A stretch of DNA of 64,000 nt from Bacillus paralicheniformis (GCF_001042485.2 NZ_LBMN02000008.1:62001-126000); one strand, 5' to 3'. Shown: positions 32,641-45,141, counted from the stretch's first letter. The notes: a model not told the origin generated them from the sequence alone. A program made the numbers and translations.

Positions 32641-33244
32641 AGTGTTGAAACTTTTTTTAATATTTAAATTGTTATAATTTAGGTTCGGAGTTATAATTTA
32701 ACAGAAATAAACCGAATTTGCATAGCATCGATGAAAGTTAAGATTGTTAAATCCTTCGTCAAACACAGGGGTGGTCGTGGCGGCAACTATTATAATCTGC
32801 TTTTATAAAATTTTTAGCATTTGATACTGGATTGTTTATCCAATCATCCTGATCTGATGGGTCAGCAGTGCTCGTACGTATGTGAATCCACCTGTCATGC
32901 GGCATTGTATCAAGGTTACTCCATTTTAGAAGGACAAGCTGGTCTATTCTATTAATGCAGATACCACGACAATTTCAATCCGCTTGTTAAGTCTCCTCGG
33001 CACGTTAGGTATTCATAATGCTGCAGATTATCAGTTTCAAGTGCTGTGGAAGCCATCTGTCTTCGAGATTCGGTTGTTGCGATCTGAAGGTAATTTCACT
33101 GAAACTATAGTCGAAACACTCAAATCTTCTTATCTTATTAACCGTATACTTCATAGTCTAAGTTTCGGGTGAAAAGGAGAGACGCGGATCGTCAAGGTAA
33201 AGTCCCTCTCTTTAATAAAAGAATTTAGAATTGGAGGCATTTAC
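32641..33244 (+). promoter_or_regulatory. Leader of the pap operon, about 600 bp without a convincing gene
   Basis: Contains an 11-bp direct repeat GTTATAATTTA at 32671-32681 and 32690-32700; the second overlaps a possible promoter TTGTTA (32669-32674), 17-nt spacer, TATAAT (32692-32697). Two short frames follow (ATG GGT CAG CAG ... at about 32859, 32 codons; and a 62-codon TTG frame 32984-33172 ending LHSLSFG) with poor ribosome sites and no recognised similarity; they could be debris of one frameshifted gene. A GGAGAG/CTCTC hairpin lies near 33175-33220. Confidence 0.4.
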
Positions 33245-36613
<3,369 letters not shown>

Positions 36614-36736
36614 ATTTTATAAACAACTGATTCCTTTGAACAGCTTTCCGGCATAAATAGAAGTATGAAAATATCGTGTAGATTCGCGACTTTTCCACTG
36701 ACAAGTTCGCTAGTTTTGTGATATTTGGTCACATTA

Positions 36737-36766
36737 AAACAGCCTGCCGTTTCCGGCAGGCTGTTT
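36737..36766. terminator. Bidirectional terminator between papC and topB
   Basis: Perfect 13-bp stem AAACAGCCTGCCG / CGGCAGGCTGTTT with a 4-nt loop. Confidence 0.88.
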
Positions 36767-36771
36767 GATGA

Positions 36772-38961
36772 TTATTGATCAAGCTTCAGCTTCTTCAGCT
36801 GTTCGGCGAGCGCGTTGTTGATTGGCTCATCTTTGTTTTGCTTTTTCATGTAGGAGTGTACATCGCGTTTTGATGCTTTTGAATTTTTGTCTTTTGCCCT
36901 GCGCTTTTCGAAAACGGAGAGTTTTTCTCTGTGGCCGCAGACGCAGGCGAATGTCTGGCCTTCTCCGTGTCCTCGCAGTTCCATGCGCTTATGGCAGTTC
37001 GGGCAGCGGGCGTTCGTCTGTTTGGCGACTGTTTTGCGGTGGCCGCACTCCCTGTCCTGGCAGACGAGCATTGTGCCGCGTTTGCCGTTTACTTTCAGCA
37101 TCAGTTTTCCGCAGTCAGGGCAATGGGTCCCTGTGATATTGTCATGCTTAAACGTTTGATTGCTGCTTTTGATTTCTCTGATCGTCTGCTTTGCGTACTC
37201 CTTCATTTCTTTGATAAAGGCGGAGGATTTCAGTTTTCCTTTCGCAATGCCTGACAGCTTCTGCTCCCATTCAGCGGTGAGGGCAGGAGATTTTAAATCT
37301 GACGGAACAAGCTCAAGGAGCTGTTTTCCTTTTGAGGTGATATAGATATCTTTTCCTTTTTTCTCGATCAGGAATGTGTTGAACAGCTTTTCGATAATGT
37401 CGGCGCGTGTTGCCACCGTCCCGAGTCCGCCCGTCTCTCCGAGAGTCTTCACAAGGTTTTTTTCTTCTCCCTGCATAAATGCGGCCGGATTTTCCATCGC
37501 AGACAGTAATGTTCCTTCATTAAACCGCGCCGGCGGTTTTGTTTCACCCTTCGTCTCTGTCAAAGACCGGACGGACAGCGTGTCGCCTTTTGCGAGTTTA
37601 GGAAGGGTTTGATCCTTTTCTTCCTCGTCATCATCTTCGTCTGCGAAATCGTACACCGCTTTCCAGCCTTGCGACTGAACGGTTTTCCCTTTTGCCGTAA
37701 AGGTTTCTCCACCGATTTCGGCGAACACTTTAGTTTCTTCATATTCAAACGGCGGCATTAAAACGGCGAGAAAGCGCTTCGCGATCAAATCGTAAAGCTT
37801 TCTTTCCTTTTCGCTTAACGCACCGAGCGCAAGCGGCTCTTCCGTCGGAATAATCGCGTGGTGATCGGATACTTTCGCATCGTTAACAAAGCTTTTATTG
37901 GCTTTAACGCCATGCTTTAAGATCCGGGTCACATGCTGAGCATAAGGCTTCACCTGCATGCCTTCCAAACGGTCTTTCAGCGTAGGGACGATGTCATTAG
38001 AAAGAAATCTTGAGTCCGTCCGCGGATAGGTGACGAGCTTATGCTGCTCATAGAGCTTCTGCAAAACGGACAGCGTTTCTTTTGCGGAAAATCCGTAGCG
38101 TTTATGGGCATCCCTCTGCAGCTCGGTCAGATCATAAAGTCCGGGGGCAAAGCTTTTTTTCGCCGTTTTTTTCAAGTCGACGATAGCGGCCGGTTTTCCT
38201 TGCAGCGCTCCTGCAAGCTGTGACGTCACAGACGCGTTGAAAGTGCGGGTCTGCTTCGTTTTCTTGTCCTGCCACGTCAGCGTCATACCGTCAACCGCTG
38301 CACGCAAGCCGAAATAAGGGACGGGTTTAAAGTTCTTGATATCTTCCTCTCTTTTCGCGATCATCGCCAATGTCGGCGTCTGTACGCGTCCGCAGGAAAG
38401 CTGGGCGTTGAATTTCGTTGTCAGCGCCCTCGTCGCGTTGATGCCGACGATCCAATCGGCTTCAGCTCGAGCCACGGCTGAATGGTAAAGGTTTTCAAAG
38501 TCTTTGCCGTTCTTTAAGTTTTTAAATCCGTCTTTAATCGCTTTGTCTGTGACCGATGAAATCCACAGGCGCTTCAATGGCTTCGTAATCTTTGCTTTTT
38601 CGATGATCCAGCGGGCGACAAGCTCGCCTTCCCGGCCGGCATCGGTTGCTATGACGATGTCTTTGACGTCTTTTCTGATCAGCTGCGATTTAACCGCCTG
38701 AAACTGCTTTCCGGTCTTTTTAATGACGACAAGCTTTAAAGGCTCGGGGATGATTGGCAGATCTTCAAGCCGCCAAGACTGGAATTCCTTTCCGTATCCT
38801 TCAGGGTCCGCCAATGTGACCAGATGGCCGAGCGCCCATGTCACGATATAGCGGTCGCCTTCAAGATATCCGTTTCCTTTTTTATGACACTTCAGCACGC
38901 GGGCCAAGTCACGGCCGACTGAAGGTTTTTCTGCTAAAACGACTGTTTTAGACAAGTCCAT
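36772..38961 (-). CDS. topB: DNA topoisomerase III
   Basis: 729 residues. Type IA topoisomerase: TOPRIM domain at the N-terminus (VLAEKPSVGRDLARVL ... TDAGREGELVAR), catalytic tyrosine in LVTYPRTDSRFL (about 310), and two C-terminal zinc-ribbon units (CPDCGKLM...CQDREC and CPNCHKRM...CVCGH). It decatenates and resolves replication/recombination intermediates. ATG 38961 is chosen; the TTG two codons later (giving SKTVVLAEKPS) would match the B. subtilis start and is equally possible. Next to lrpC as in B. subtilis. Confidence 0.95.
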   Translation of the reverse strand: MDLSKTVVLAEKPSVGRDLARVLKCHKKGNGYLEGDRYIVTWALGHLVTLADPEGYGKEFQSWRLEDLPIIPEPLKLVVIKKTGKQFQAVKSQLIRKDVKDIVIATDAGREGELVARWIIEKAKITKPLKRLWISSVTDKAIKDGFKNLKNGKDFENLYHSAVARAEADWIVGINATRALTTKFNAQLSCGRVQTPTLAMIAKREEDIKNFKPVPYFGLRAAVDGMTLTWQDKKTKQTRTFNASVTSQLAGALQGKPAAIVDLKKTAKKSFAPGLYDLTELQRDAHKRYGFSAKETLSVLQKLYEQHKLVTYPRTDSRFLSNDIVPTLKDRLEGMQVKPYAQHVTRILKHGVKANKSFVNDAKVSDHHAIIPTEEPLALGALSEKERKLYDLIAKRFLAVLMPPFEYEETKVFAEIGGETFTAKGKTVQSQGWKAVYDFADEDDDEEEKDQTLPKLAKGDTLSVRSLTETKGETKPPARFNEGTLLSAMENPAAFMQGEEKNLVKTLGETGGLGTVATRADIIEKLFNTFLIEKKGKDIYITSKGKQLLELVPSDLKSPALTAEWEQKLSGIAKGKLKSSAFIKEMKEYAKQTIREIKSSNQTFKHDNITGTHCPDCGKLMLKVNGKRGTMLVCQDRECGHRKTVAKQTNARCPNCHKRMELRGHGEGQTFACVCGHREKLSVFEKRRAKDKNSKASKRDVHSYMKKQNKDEPINNALAEQLKKLKLDQ

Positions 38962-39025
38962 CACATCACTTTCTTGTTCATGCATCCTTTTATTATAACA
39001 GATGATACAGATGCAGCTCTAATGT

Positions 39026-39454
39026 TCATGATTCCTTTATTTCAATTTCAGAAAAAATGACGTGTGTCACGGTTTGGGCATATGGTGATGTTTCATTGAT
39101 AAACGCTTCGATCTGCGTCAGGCTCTCTGCATTGATTTTCAGCATATAGCAGGCGGCTCCCGCGATCCGGTAGCAGAATTCAATATTCGGGAGGCGTTCG
39201 ATATACGCTTTAAACCTTTCGTATTCCCCGTTTTTCACCGTTGCTTCAATGATGCAGGATACGGGAAGGCCGACCTTTTGGTAATCGATGTCAAGCGTAT
39301 ATTTTTTAATGACGCCGAACGATTCGAGCCGCCTGACCCTTTCGGTCACAGACGGCGCGGAAAGGCTGATCTTCCTGCCCAGCTCCCGCATCGATAAACG
39401 GCTGTCTTTCTTTAATTCGGCTATGATTTTAAAATCGAGGTCATCAATTTTCAT
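39026..39454 (-). CDS. lrpC: LrpC, Lrp/AsnC-family regulator
   Basis: 142 residues from ATG 39454: N-terminal winged helix (DLDFKIIAELKKDSRLSMRELGRKISLSAPSVTERVRRL, in blocks) and C-terminal RAM domain (FCYRIAGAACYMLKI). B. subtilis LrpC bends and wraps DNA and affects amino-acid metabolism, sporulation and recombination. It lies 64 bp upstream of topB on the same strand and is divergent from the next gene. A start seven codons further upstream is possible but has a poorer ribosome site. Confidence 0.9.
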   Translation of the reverse strand: MKIDDLDFKIIAELKKDSRLSMRELGRKISLSAPSVTERVRRLESFGVIKKYTLDIDYQKVGLPVSCIIEATVKNGEYERFKAYIERLPNIEFCYRIAGAACYMLKINAESLTQIEAFINETSPYAQTVTHVIFSEIEIKES

Positions 39455-39571
39455 ATGTAACTTTATTCCCTTCATTCTATTTCATCATTTTAATATTATC
39501 ATGAAAATTCTTTCGTTCGAAATTCATTTTTCACTTCTGCTTATATATGATTATGAAGAGGTGATCATCAT

Positions 39572-39982
39572 ATGACAAGAATCAATTTTTCAGACAGAGG
39601 AGAGACGCCGTTTCAGCGGCTGCTCGGACACTCCGAAAGCCTGATGTCAAACTGGACGGCTTTAGCTGAGGAGCTGTCAGGAGACGGCTTTTTATCAAAG
39701 GAACTGAAGGAGCAGGTGCGCCGCGTGCTGGCTCAGGGAAACGGATGCGAATATTGCAAGGCAAAGGGGAAACCCGAGATCCCGAATCAGCAGAAAACGA
39801 GCTTTGCAATGGGGTTTGCAGAGGTCTTTTTGGCGCAGAGGGAGCGCGTGTCAGACAGGCAGTTTGATGTTTTAAAAGAAGTGTTTTCAGAAGAAGAAAT
39901 AACGGAATTGACCGCATTTATTTGTTTTACGACTGCTCAGCAATATTTCGGCGCTTTAATGAAGCTTCCGGCAGACGCATAA
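39572..39982 (+). CDS. Carboxymuconolactone-decarboxylase/AhpD-like protein
   Basis: 136 residues. The middle has a CxxC centre (GNGCEYCKAKGK) followed by a helical KTSFAMGFAEVFLAQ and C-terminal TELTAFICFTTAQQYFGALM, the pattern of the AhpD-like superfamily, whose members use the cysteine pair in peroxide/disulphide chemistry. The usual downstream histidine is less clear, so catalytic type is uncertain. GAGGTG 8 nt before ATG. It is divergent from lrpC, a possible regulator of it. Confidence 0.68.
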   Translation: MTRINFSDRGETPFQRLLGHSESLMSNWTALAEELSGDGFLSKELKEQVRRVLAQGNGCEYCKAKGKPEIPNQQKTSFAMGFAEVFLAQRERVSDRQFDVLKEVFSEEEITELTAFICFTTAQQYFGALMKLPADA

Positions 39983-40066
39983 ATCCAACGGAGAAAAAAC
40001 CTGTCATATTTGTCCCCTTTTGGTTTATAGTATAAAGGTAGACTATCACTCCACAGGAGGTATACT

Positions 40067-40360
40067 ATGCTGCAAACGCCGATTGGCCGCCTTCGGTTGA
40101 TGGGTTTTATTGAAGGCATTTCGCTTTTAATCCTGCTGTTTATCGCCATGCCGCTTAAATATTGGGCGGATTATCCGATGGCCGTTACGATTGTCGGATC
40201 GCTTCACGGCGGATTGTTTATTTTGTATTTGTTTGTTCTGTTGTATGCGACTTTTGTGCTGAGGTGGTCTGTGAAATGGCCGGCTGCCGGTCTTGTGGCC
40301 GCATTTGTTCCGTTCGGCAATTTCCTTTATGACCGGGGACTAAAAAAATATGATCAGTAA
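40067..40360 (+). CDS. DUF3817-family membrane protein
   Basis: 97 residues with three membrane segments; RLMGFIEGISLLILLFIAMPLKY and GSLHGGLFILYL are the DUF3817 signatures. Function unknown; homologues often occur with MFS or LysE-type transporters. CAGGAGG 7 nt before ATG 40067. Followed by a bidirectional terminator. Confidence 0.82.
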   Translation: MLQTPIGRLRLMGFIEGISLLILLFIAMPLKYWADYPMAVTIVGSLHGGLFILYLFVLLYATFVLRWSVKWPAAGLVAAFVPFGNFLYDRGLKKYDQ

Positions 40361-40388
40361 AAACCGCCGGGAAACCCGGCGGTTTTTT
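40359..40388. terminator. Bidirectional terminator
   Basis: AAAAACCGCCGGG-AAA-CCCGGCGGTTTTT between the DUF3817 gene and the LCP gene. Confidence 0.92.
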
Positions 40389-40391
40389 TGA

Positions 40392-41363
40392 TCACTCATT
40401 TAAAAAGCGTTTCAGCTCTTCCTTGTTTTGTTCAAGGTCTAAATCGAGGACCGCCCCGTATGTTGGATCGTCTTTGTTCGTGAATGATCCGTCAACCGGG
40501 AGCCTGAAGCTTTTGGTTTCTTTTACGCTTCCGAGCAAAAAGTCTTTGCCGAGGGAGAAGATGACGCCGTTCGGAATGTTTGTTTCAATATACGGATCGA
40601 CGAGCCCCCACAGCTTCGGAAGCTGGGCGATATTTCCGATGCTCATCGCTTCTTTTTGAAGCTCTGAAAAGATTTCCTGCTGTCTTCTGACCCGTCCAAA
40701 ATCGCTTTCTCTGTCATGCCTGAACCGGACATAGCCCAGCAGCCTATCACCGTGAAGAATTTGTTTTCCCGGCTGCAGTGTCATGCCGATTCCGTACGAC
40801 ATTTTTTTCGGAACGTCGACTTCGATGCCGTCAGGCGCCACCGCATCAACGATTTTGGCAAAACCTTTAAAATCGATGATGGCATAATAGTTAATGTCCA
40901 AATCAAAGGATTCTTTTAATGTTTTTCTGACGAGTTCCGGGCCTCCGTATGCATAAGCCGCATTGACTTTTTGCTTGTCATATCCCGGTATGTCGACATA
41001 GCTGTCCCTCATAATCGAAATCAATTTAGGCTGTTTCTGCTTTTTATTATAATGGATCACCATCATCGAGTCAGACCTTGAATGGTCTTCCCCTCTTGAA
41101 TCGATCCCTAGAACGAGGATGTTCACTTCATCAAGATCAGAGCCTTCCCCGTTAAATTCAAACTGACCGTCTTCTTTAAAATCCCCGTCAGATTCGGATA
41201 AGCCTTTTTTGTATTCAAAGTAGGTATAACCCGCTGCTGCTATGATAACCAGCAACATTAAGGTAAACAGGCGCTTTATGATTTTTCGCCTTTTTCTTTT
41301 CGGTTTTCTTACTCTTACTCTAACCCTCTCCACTTTTATCACCGCCACACATAAGACTATCAC
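40392..41363 (-). CDS. LytR-CpsA-Psr (LCP) family cell-wall glycopolymer transferase
   Basis: Up to 323 residues. A basic cytoplasmic N-terminus (RKPKRKRRKIIKR), one membrane segment (about 31-48), then an extracellular LCP domain: NILVLGIDSRGEDHSRSDSMMVIHYN, ISIMRDSYVDIPG, KVNAAYAYGG and RFRHDRESDFGRVRRQQ hold the conserved D, R and K residues for pyrophosphate and Mg2+ binding. LCP enzymes attach wall teichoic acid or other glycopolymers to peptidoglycan. The exact start is unsure: GTG 41333 behind GGCGGTGAT is a good alternative to 41363. An ECF-type promoter precedes it. Confidence 0.88.
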   Translation of the reverse strand: MIVLCVAVIKVERVRVRVRKPKRKRRKIIKRLFTLMLLVIIAAAGYTYFEYKKGLSESDGDFKEDGQFEFNGEGSDLDEVNILVLGIDSRGEDHSRSDSMMVIHYNKKQKQPKLISIMRDSYVDIPGYDKQKVNAAYAYGGPELVRKTLKESFDLDINYYAIIDFKGFAKIVDAVAPDGIEVDVPKKMSYGIGMTLQPGKQILHGDRLLGYVRFRHDRESDFGRVRRQQEIFSELQKEAMSIGNIAQLPKLWGLVDPYIETNIPNGVIFSLGKDFLLGSVKETKSFRLPVDGSFTNKDDPTYGAVLDLDLEQNKEELKRFLNE

Positions 41364-41413
41364 AGGATCAAACAGCGGGCAATTAATAAAAGAAAGATCA
41401 AGCCGTCTAATCG

Positions 41414-41441
41414 TGTCGAAAAAGATAATCTTTTGTTTTCA
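41414..41441 (-). promoter_or_regulatory. ECF-sigma-type promoter of the LCP gene
   Basis: TGAAAAC (41435-41441), 16-nt spacer, CGACA (41414-41418) on the minus strand. The AAC ... CGAC pattern with 16-nt spacing fits extracytoplasmic sigma factors (sigma-X/V/M group), which control LCP genes in B. subtilis. Confidence 0.6.
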
Positions 41442-41497
41442 TTTCTTTCATTTTGAAAGAAAAATGATCGAATTTTGATCTTTTCGTCAAAAATCGA

Positions 41498-42307
41498 CTA
41501 CATCCACTTCGTCATCCATGCGATATAGTAAGAAGCCGGGATAAACAGAACTTGGGCAAAAATCGTCCCGGCCACCCTCGATGTTGCCATCGTGATCGAA
41601 GCCCATTTCAAATAGGTGTAGCTCCGCCTCCCTTTTGCTACGTCATCTGCAAGTACCGAAACCTTCGGATCGACAAACAGCGCCAGCAGCATCGTCGCCA
41701 CCCCGTTGACAAGGCCGGAAGCCATCACCGCGGTCGTATGCCTTTCGGGCACGAGGACGCCCGCATAAAGAGCGGCAAGAACGCCGATTGTATAAATCGC
41801 CGTGATGGCCATGTTCAAGACAAACAGCCGCTTCGGTATGTAGCAGAACCGAAAGTCTTTCACATATTCCAGACTCGGTCTTCTCGCATAATGCTTGGCA
41901 TGCTTGAAGATATTTTTTGAGAACGCCTTGCGAAACACTTGCAAAACGGAGCCGTTTTCCCCTGCCAAATGAACAATCGCTCTCGAAAATACGGCGACAA
42001 ACGTCGGCAGAAGCAGCATTCCGAAAATTGTACCGACGGTTGAACCAAAGATTAAAAACCGAAATTGGCTGCCGACGAGGGAAAGTGCGTCCGCACCCGC
42101 AACATCGACAAGCTTCCCCGTCACAGGCTGCTGAACCATGTTTGACATTCTTGAGACGATGACCATCACATTAAATAATGACAGCGCCGATGCGATAAAT
42201 CCGACTCTCGCGCCTGACAGACGAGCGGCGTATGCGAGCGTTTCGATGGAATGGATCAGCAACAGAAAACAAAAAATCAATAGTACCTTAGATGTTAAAA
42301 AGTCCAT
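41498..42307 (-). CDS. amj: Amj (YdaH), alternate lipid II flippase
   Basis: 269 residues, about six to eight membrane segments, start MDFLTSKVLLIFCFLLLIHSIE, then ETLAYAARLSGARVGFIASALSLFN. Matches B. subtilis Amj in length and place; Amj flips lipid-linked peptidoglycan precursor and substitutes for MurJ, being induced by sigma-M under envelope stress. A likely ECF promoter lies upstream. It sits beside an LCP gene, consistent with an envelope-stress cluster. Confidence 0.9.
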   Translation of the reverse strand: MDFLTSKVLLIFCFLLLIHSIETLAYAARLSGARVGFIASALSLFNVMVIVSRMSNMVQQPVTGKLVDVAGADALSLVGSQFRFLIFGSTVGTIFGMLLLPTFVAVFSRAIVHLAGENGSVLQVFRKAFSKNIFKHAKHYARRPSLEYVKDFRFCYIPKRLFVLNMAITAIYTIGVLAALYAGVLVPERHTTAVMASGLVNGVATMLLALFVDPKVSVLADDVAKGRRSYTYLKWASITMATSRVAGTIFAQVLFIPASYYIAWMTKWM

Positions 42308-42330
42308 TTCTCTTCCTCCAGTCTATAGGT

Positions 42331-42358
42331 AAGACTGTTTTCAAAACGCAAACGTTTC
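42331..42358 (-). promoter_or_regulatory. Possible sigma-M-type promoter of amj
   Basis: GAAACG (42353-42358) and AGTCTT (42331-42336) on the minus strand, with the AAC and AGTC elements separated by 17 nt. It differs from the CGTC consensus by one base. Consistent with known sigma-M control of amj. Confidence 0.5.
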
Positions 42359-42369
42359 GGCAAATCAAA

Positions 42370-42740
42370 AACCGCCCCGGCAAAAGCCGAAGCGGTCTCA
42401 ATTATCATATTTATTCGAGCAAATAATTTATCCGCTGCCAAAGGCGGTCATTTGAATTTCGTAAAAGATCAGCATCTATCGTTCCGAGTTGAAAGTAAAC
42501 ACCATGGAATTTCTGATACAAGACAACGAAAGCCCTACCTCTCATTCGTCCTTGCGGCTCCGAAGCCGCGCCAGTGTGAATTGTGAAACAAAAAGTCTTT
42601 TTTCCCTCTATCCTGTTAGGGGCGGGTCAGAGGAAGAAATCAGTATCTTCTAAGAAAGAAAAAAGAAGTCTACTTTCCATTTATTTGCTCTTTTGCGTGT
42701 TCCTGTTTTTTATTATACTACAGTTCGTCCTTGATGACAA
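42370..42740 (-). ncRNA. Candidate small RNA or orphan leader between ydaG and amj
   Basis: A strong promoter TTGTCA (42735-42740), 17-nt spacer, TATAAT (42712-42717) points toward amj. About 335 nt later the minus strand has a terminator ACCGC..CGGC-TTTT-GCCG..GCGGT followed by TTTTT (about 42396-42366), before the amj promoter. The transcript has no ribosome site with a sensible reading frame (best is 17 codons) and contains a perfect hairpin GCGGCT-TCGG type (42555-42570). It is therefore an independent non-coding unit, class unknown. Confidence 0.5.
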
Positions 42741-42758
42741 ACTGTTAAGCACAGCGCG

Positions 42759-43181
42759 CTACAGATCCAGCGTGACCGGGGTGCTTTCACCTTCATTCAT
42801 CAGTCTGATTTCCGAAGGCTCAATCTCAAGCACGGTCAAGTTCGGATCGTCTTTTCCGTCAAACCAGCGCTCAAGCTTTTCATCCCAGATTTTGTCCTTT
42901 AAATCTTTTGAATGGTTGAGCTTTGCCGTACCTGTGATTTCAAGGTATGCATCGCCTAATCCTTCGCCGTTATAACCCAACAGCACGTGGACGTTCGGAT
43001 TGTTATCAATTTCTTCTGCCTTGTGCGTCTCATCGCTTGTCGGTGTATAAAGCGTCAGCCCGTCGTGGAAAAAGGTCATGTAGCGGGAATGAGGTTTGCC
43101 GCTTTCGACCGTTGCAAGCGAACCGATTTTATGATGATCGAGAATGTCGAGCACTTTGTTCTTCAATTGCTGCTGATCCAT
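42759..43181 (-). CDS. ydaG: YdaG, general stress protein 26 (pyridoxamine-phosphate-oxidase fold)
   Basis: 140 residues from ATG 43181 (AAGGAGG 9 nt upstream). Split-barrel flavin-binding fold: VLDILDHHKIGSLATVESGKPHSRYMTFF, VHVLLGYNGEGLGDAYLEITGTA. FMN- or F420-type cofactor likely; substrate unknown. Orthologue of the sigma-B-dependent GSP26 of B. subtilis. A sigma-B-like promoter lies upstream. Confidence 0.9.
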   Translation of the reverse strand: MDQQQLKNKVLDILDHHKIGSLATVESGKPHSRYMTFFHDGLTLYTPTSDETHKAEEIDNNPNVHVLLGYNGEGLGDAYLEITGTAKLNHSKDLKDKIWDEKLERWFDGKDDPNLTVLEIEPSEIRLMNEGESTPVTLDL

Positions 43182-43217
43182 TTTAAGTTCCCTCCTTTGT
43201 ATCGTCTCCACTGTTAC

Positions 43218-43244
43218 TTTTCCACAATGTCTTGTATATTAAAC
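43218..43244 (-). promoter_or_regulatory. Probable sigma-B promoter of ydaG
   Basis: GTTTAA (43239-43244, perfect -35), 15-nt spacer, GGAAAA (43218-43223). The -10 is imperfect, but ydaG is sigma-B-controlled in B. subtilis. Confidence 0.6.
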
Positions 43245-43265
43245 AATTGAACGGAGGTTTTTGAC

Positions 43266-43649
43266 GTGAATATTTTCATATCGTTTGATTCTGAGGCTGA
43301 TATGGGCTACATTGCTTTGACGGAAAACCGTGCCGGGTCTGCCGCAGCAACCGATGATATCGGCAATACGGCTTTGGCTGCAGACTTTGACCGCCATCAG
43401 CGGATGATCGGTGTCGAATTTCCGGGGAAGGCGGCTCCGGAAATAGCGCGGCTTGGAACGCTGACCGGCAGAAAACACAAACTTGAACCGGCTTTCCTAA
43501 ACGGCGCCCGCGTTCATCGGTTTCGACCGACGTCACAGGAAGCGGTCAAAACACTTTGTGTGAACGGTGTTCAATTTTATTTTGCCGATCATGACGGACA
43601 ACGCTTCATCGGCTTTGATGTGTTTGATCGGACGGAAAAAAGCGAATGA
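43266..43649 (+). CDS. DUF2283-like protein of unknown function
   Basis: 127 residues from GTG 43266 (GGAGG 8 nt upstream). The first half resembles DUF2283 (FDSEADMGYIALTENR ... NTALAADFDRHQRMIGVEF), a small beta-sheet unit; the second half (about 60-127) is not recognised. Divergent from ydaG and convergent with ydaE. No functional clue from neighbours. Confidence 0.62.
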   Translation: MNIFISFDSEADMGYIALTENRAGSAAATDDIGNTALAADFDRHQRMIGVEFPGKAAPEIARLGTLTGRKHKLEPAFLNGARVHRFRPTSQEAVKTLCVNGVQFYFADHDGQRFIGFDVFDRTEKSE

Positions 43650-43665
43650 GATTGGCTCCCATTCG

Positions 43666-44184
<519 letters not shown>

Positions 44185-45054
44185 TTATGTCGTGATAAAG
44201 TCTCCGCCGTTGACGTGGAGGGTCTGCCCTGTCATATACGAAGAATCGTCAGATGCTAAAAGCACATAGCAGCCCACATGATCCACCGGCTGACCTGGAC
44301 GGCCCATCGGTGTATTTGTACCGAACTTCGCCACTTCCTCACCTGAAAATGTGGACGGGATCAGCGGCGTCCAAATCGGTCCCGGTGCAACGGCATTGAC
44401 ACGGATGCCGTCTTTGACGAGCGCCTGTGACATCGACCGTGTAAATGCATTGATCGCACCTTTTGTTGCCGTGTAGTCAATCAGCTGCGGATTGCCCCGG
44501 TAAGGGTTGATCGATGTTGTATTGATGATCGCGCTGCCCGGCTCCAAATAATCGATCGCTTTTTTTGTAAAGTAGAAATAAGAGAAGAAATTTGTTTTAA
44601 ATGTTTTCTCAAGCTGTTCACTGGAAATCTCTTTAATGCTGTCTTTTGGATGCTGTTCGGCCGCATTATTGACAAGAATATCAAGACGGCCCAGCTCCTT
44701 TACAGTCTGTTCAACCGCGTCATTGCAAAATGCTTCGTCTCTGACGTCTCCGGGAAGCAGCATGCATTTGACGCCTTCTTTTTCAACCCGCGCTTTCGTC
44801 TCCTGAGCGTCCTCATGTTCATTTAAGTAGACGATCGAGATGTCCGCGCCTTCTTTAGCATAGGCAACGGCAACTGCCCTGCCGATTCCGCTGTCGCCCC
44901 CTGTAATCAGTGCGACCTTTCCTTTCAATTTATCCGTCCCTTTGTAATTTTCATCTTCATAGATCGGACGCGGGTTCATGACGCTTTCGATGCCGGGCTG
45001 ACGGTCTTGCGTCTGTGCCGGCTGTCCGTTTGTCTGCTGATTGCGCAAATCCAT
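44185..45054 (-). CDS. ydaD: YdaD, SDR oxidoreductase (general stress protein 39)
   Basis: 289 residues. Short-chain dehydrogenase: ALITGGDSGIGRAVAVAYA (nucleotide binding), LVNNAAEQ, catalytic S-Y-K as TSINPYRGNPQLIDYTATKGAI, and C-terminal GQTLHVNGG. The glutamine-rich N-terminal 40 residues are typical of the YdaD/YhxC/YhdF group. Cotranscribed with ydaE from a sigma-B promoter. Substrate unknown. Confidence 0.92.
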   Translation of the reverse strand: MDLRNQQTNGQPAQTQDRQPGIESVMNPRPIYEDENYKGTDKLKGKVALITGGDSGIGRAVAVAYAKEGADISIVYLNEHEDAQETKARVEKEGVKCMLLPGDVRDEAFCNDAVEQTVKELGRLDILVNNAAEQHPKDSIKEISSEQLEKTFKTNFFSYFYFTKKAIDYLEPGSAIINTTSINPYRGNPQLIDYTATKGAINAFTRSMSQALVKDGIRVNAVAPGPIWTPLIPSTFSGEEVAKFGTNTPMGRPGQPVDHVGCYVLLASDDSSYMTGQTLHVNGGDFITT

Positions 45055-45090
45055 TTGTGATTCCTCCCTTTAGCTGATATTACTAGACTT

Positions 45091-45116
45091 TTAACCGGAG
45101 AAATTTTTGTTTAAAC
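45091..45116 (-). promoter_or_regulatory. Sigma-B promoter of ydaD-ydaE
   Basis: GTTTAA (45111-45116, perfect), 14-nt spacer, GGTTAA (45091-45096), 37 bp before ydaD. Confidence 0.82.
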
Positions 45117-45141
45117 ATGACCGTGTGCGCGAAAAATGAAG

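Noticed and set aside
32984-33172. 62-codon frame in the pap leader
   Set aside because: TTG start without a ribosome site, no similarity recognised; kept only as part of the leader description.
42583-42975. Plus-strand frame of 130 codons over the ydaG end and candidate ncRNA
   Set aside because: Half of it is antisense to ydaG, S/F-rich, no ribosome site.
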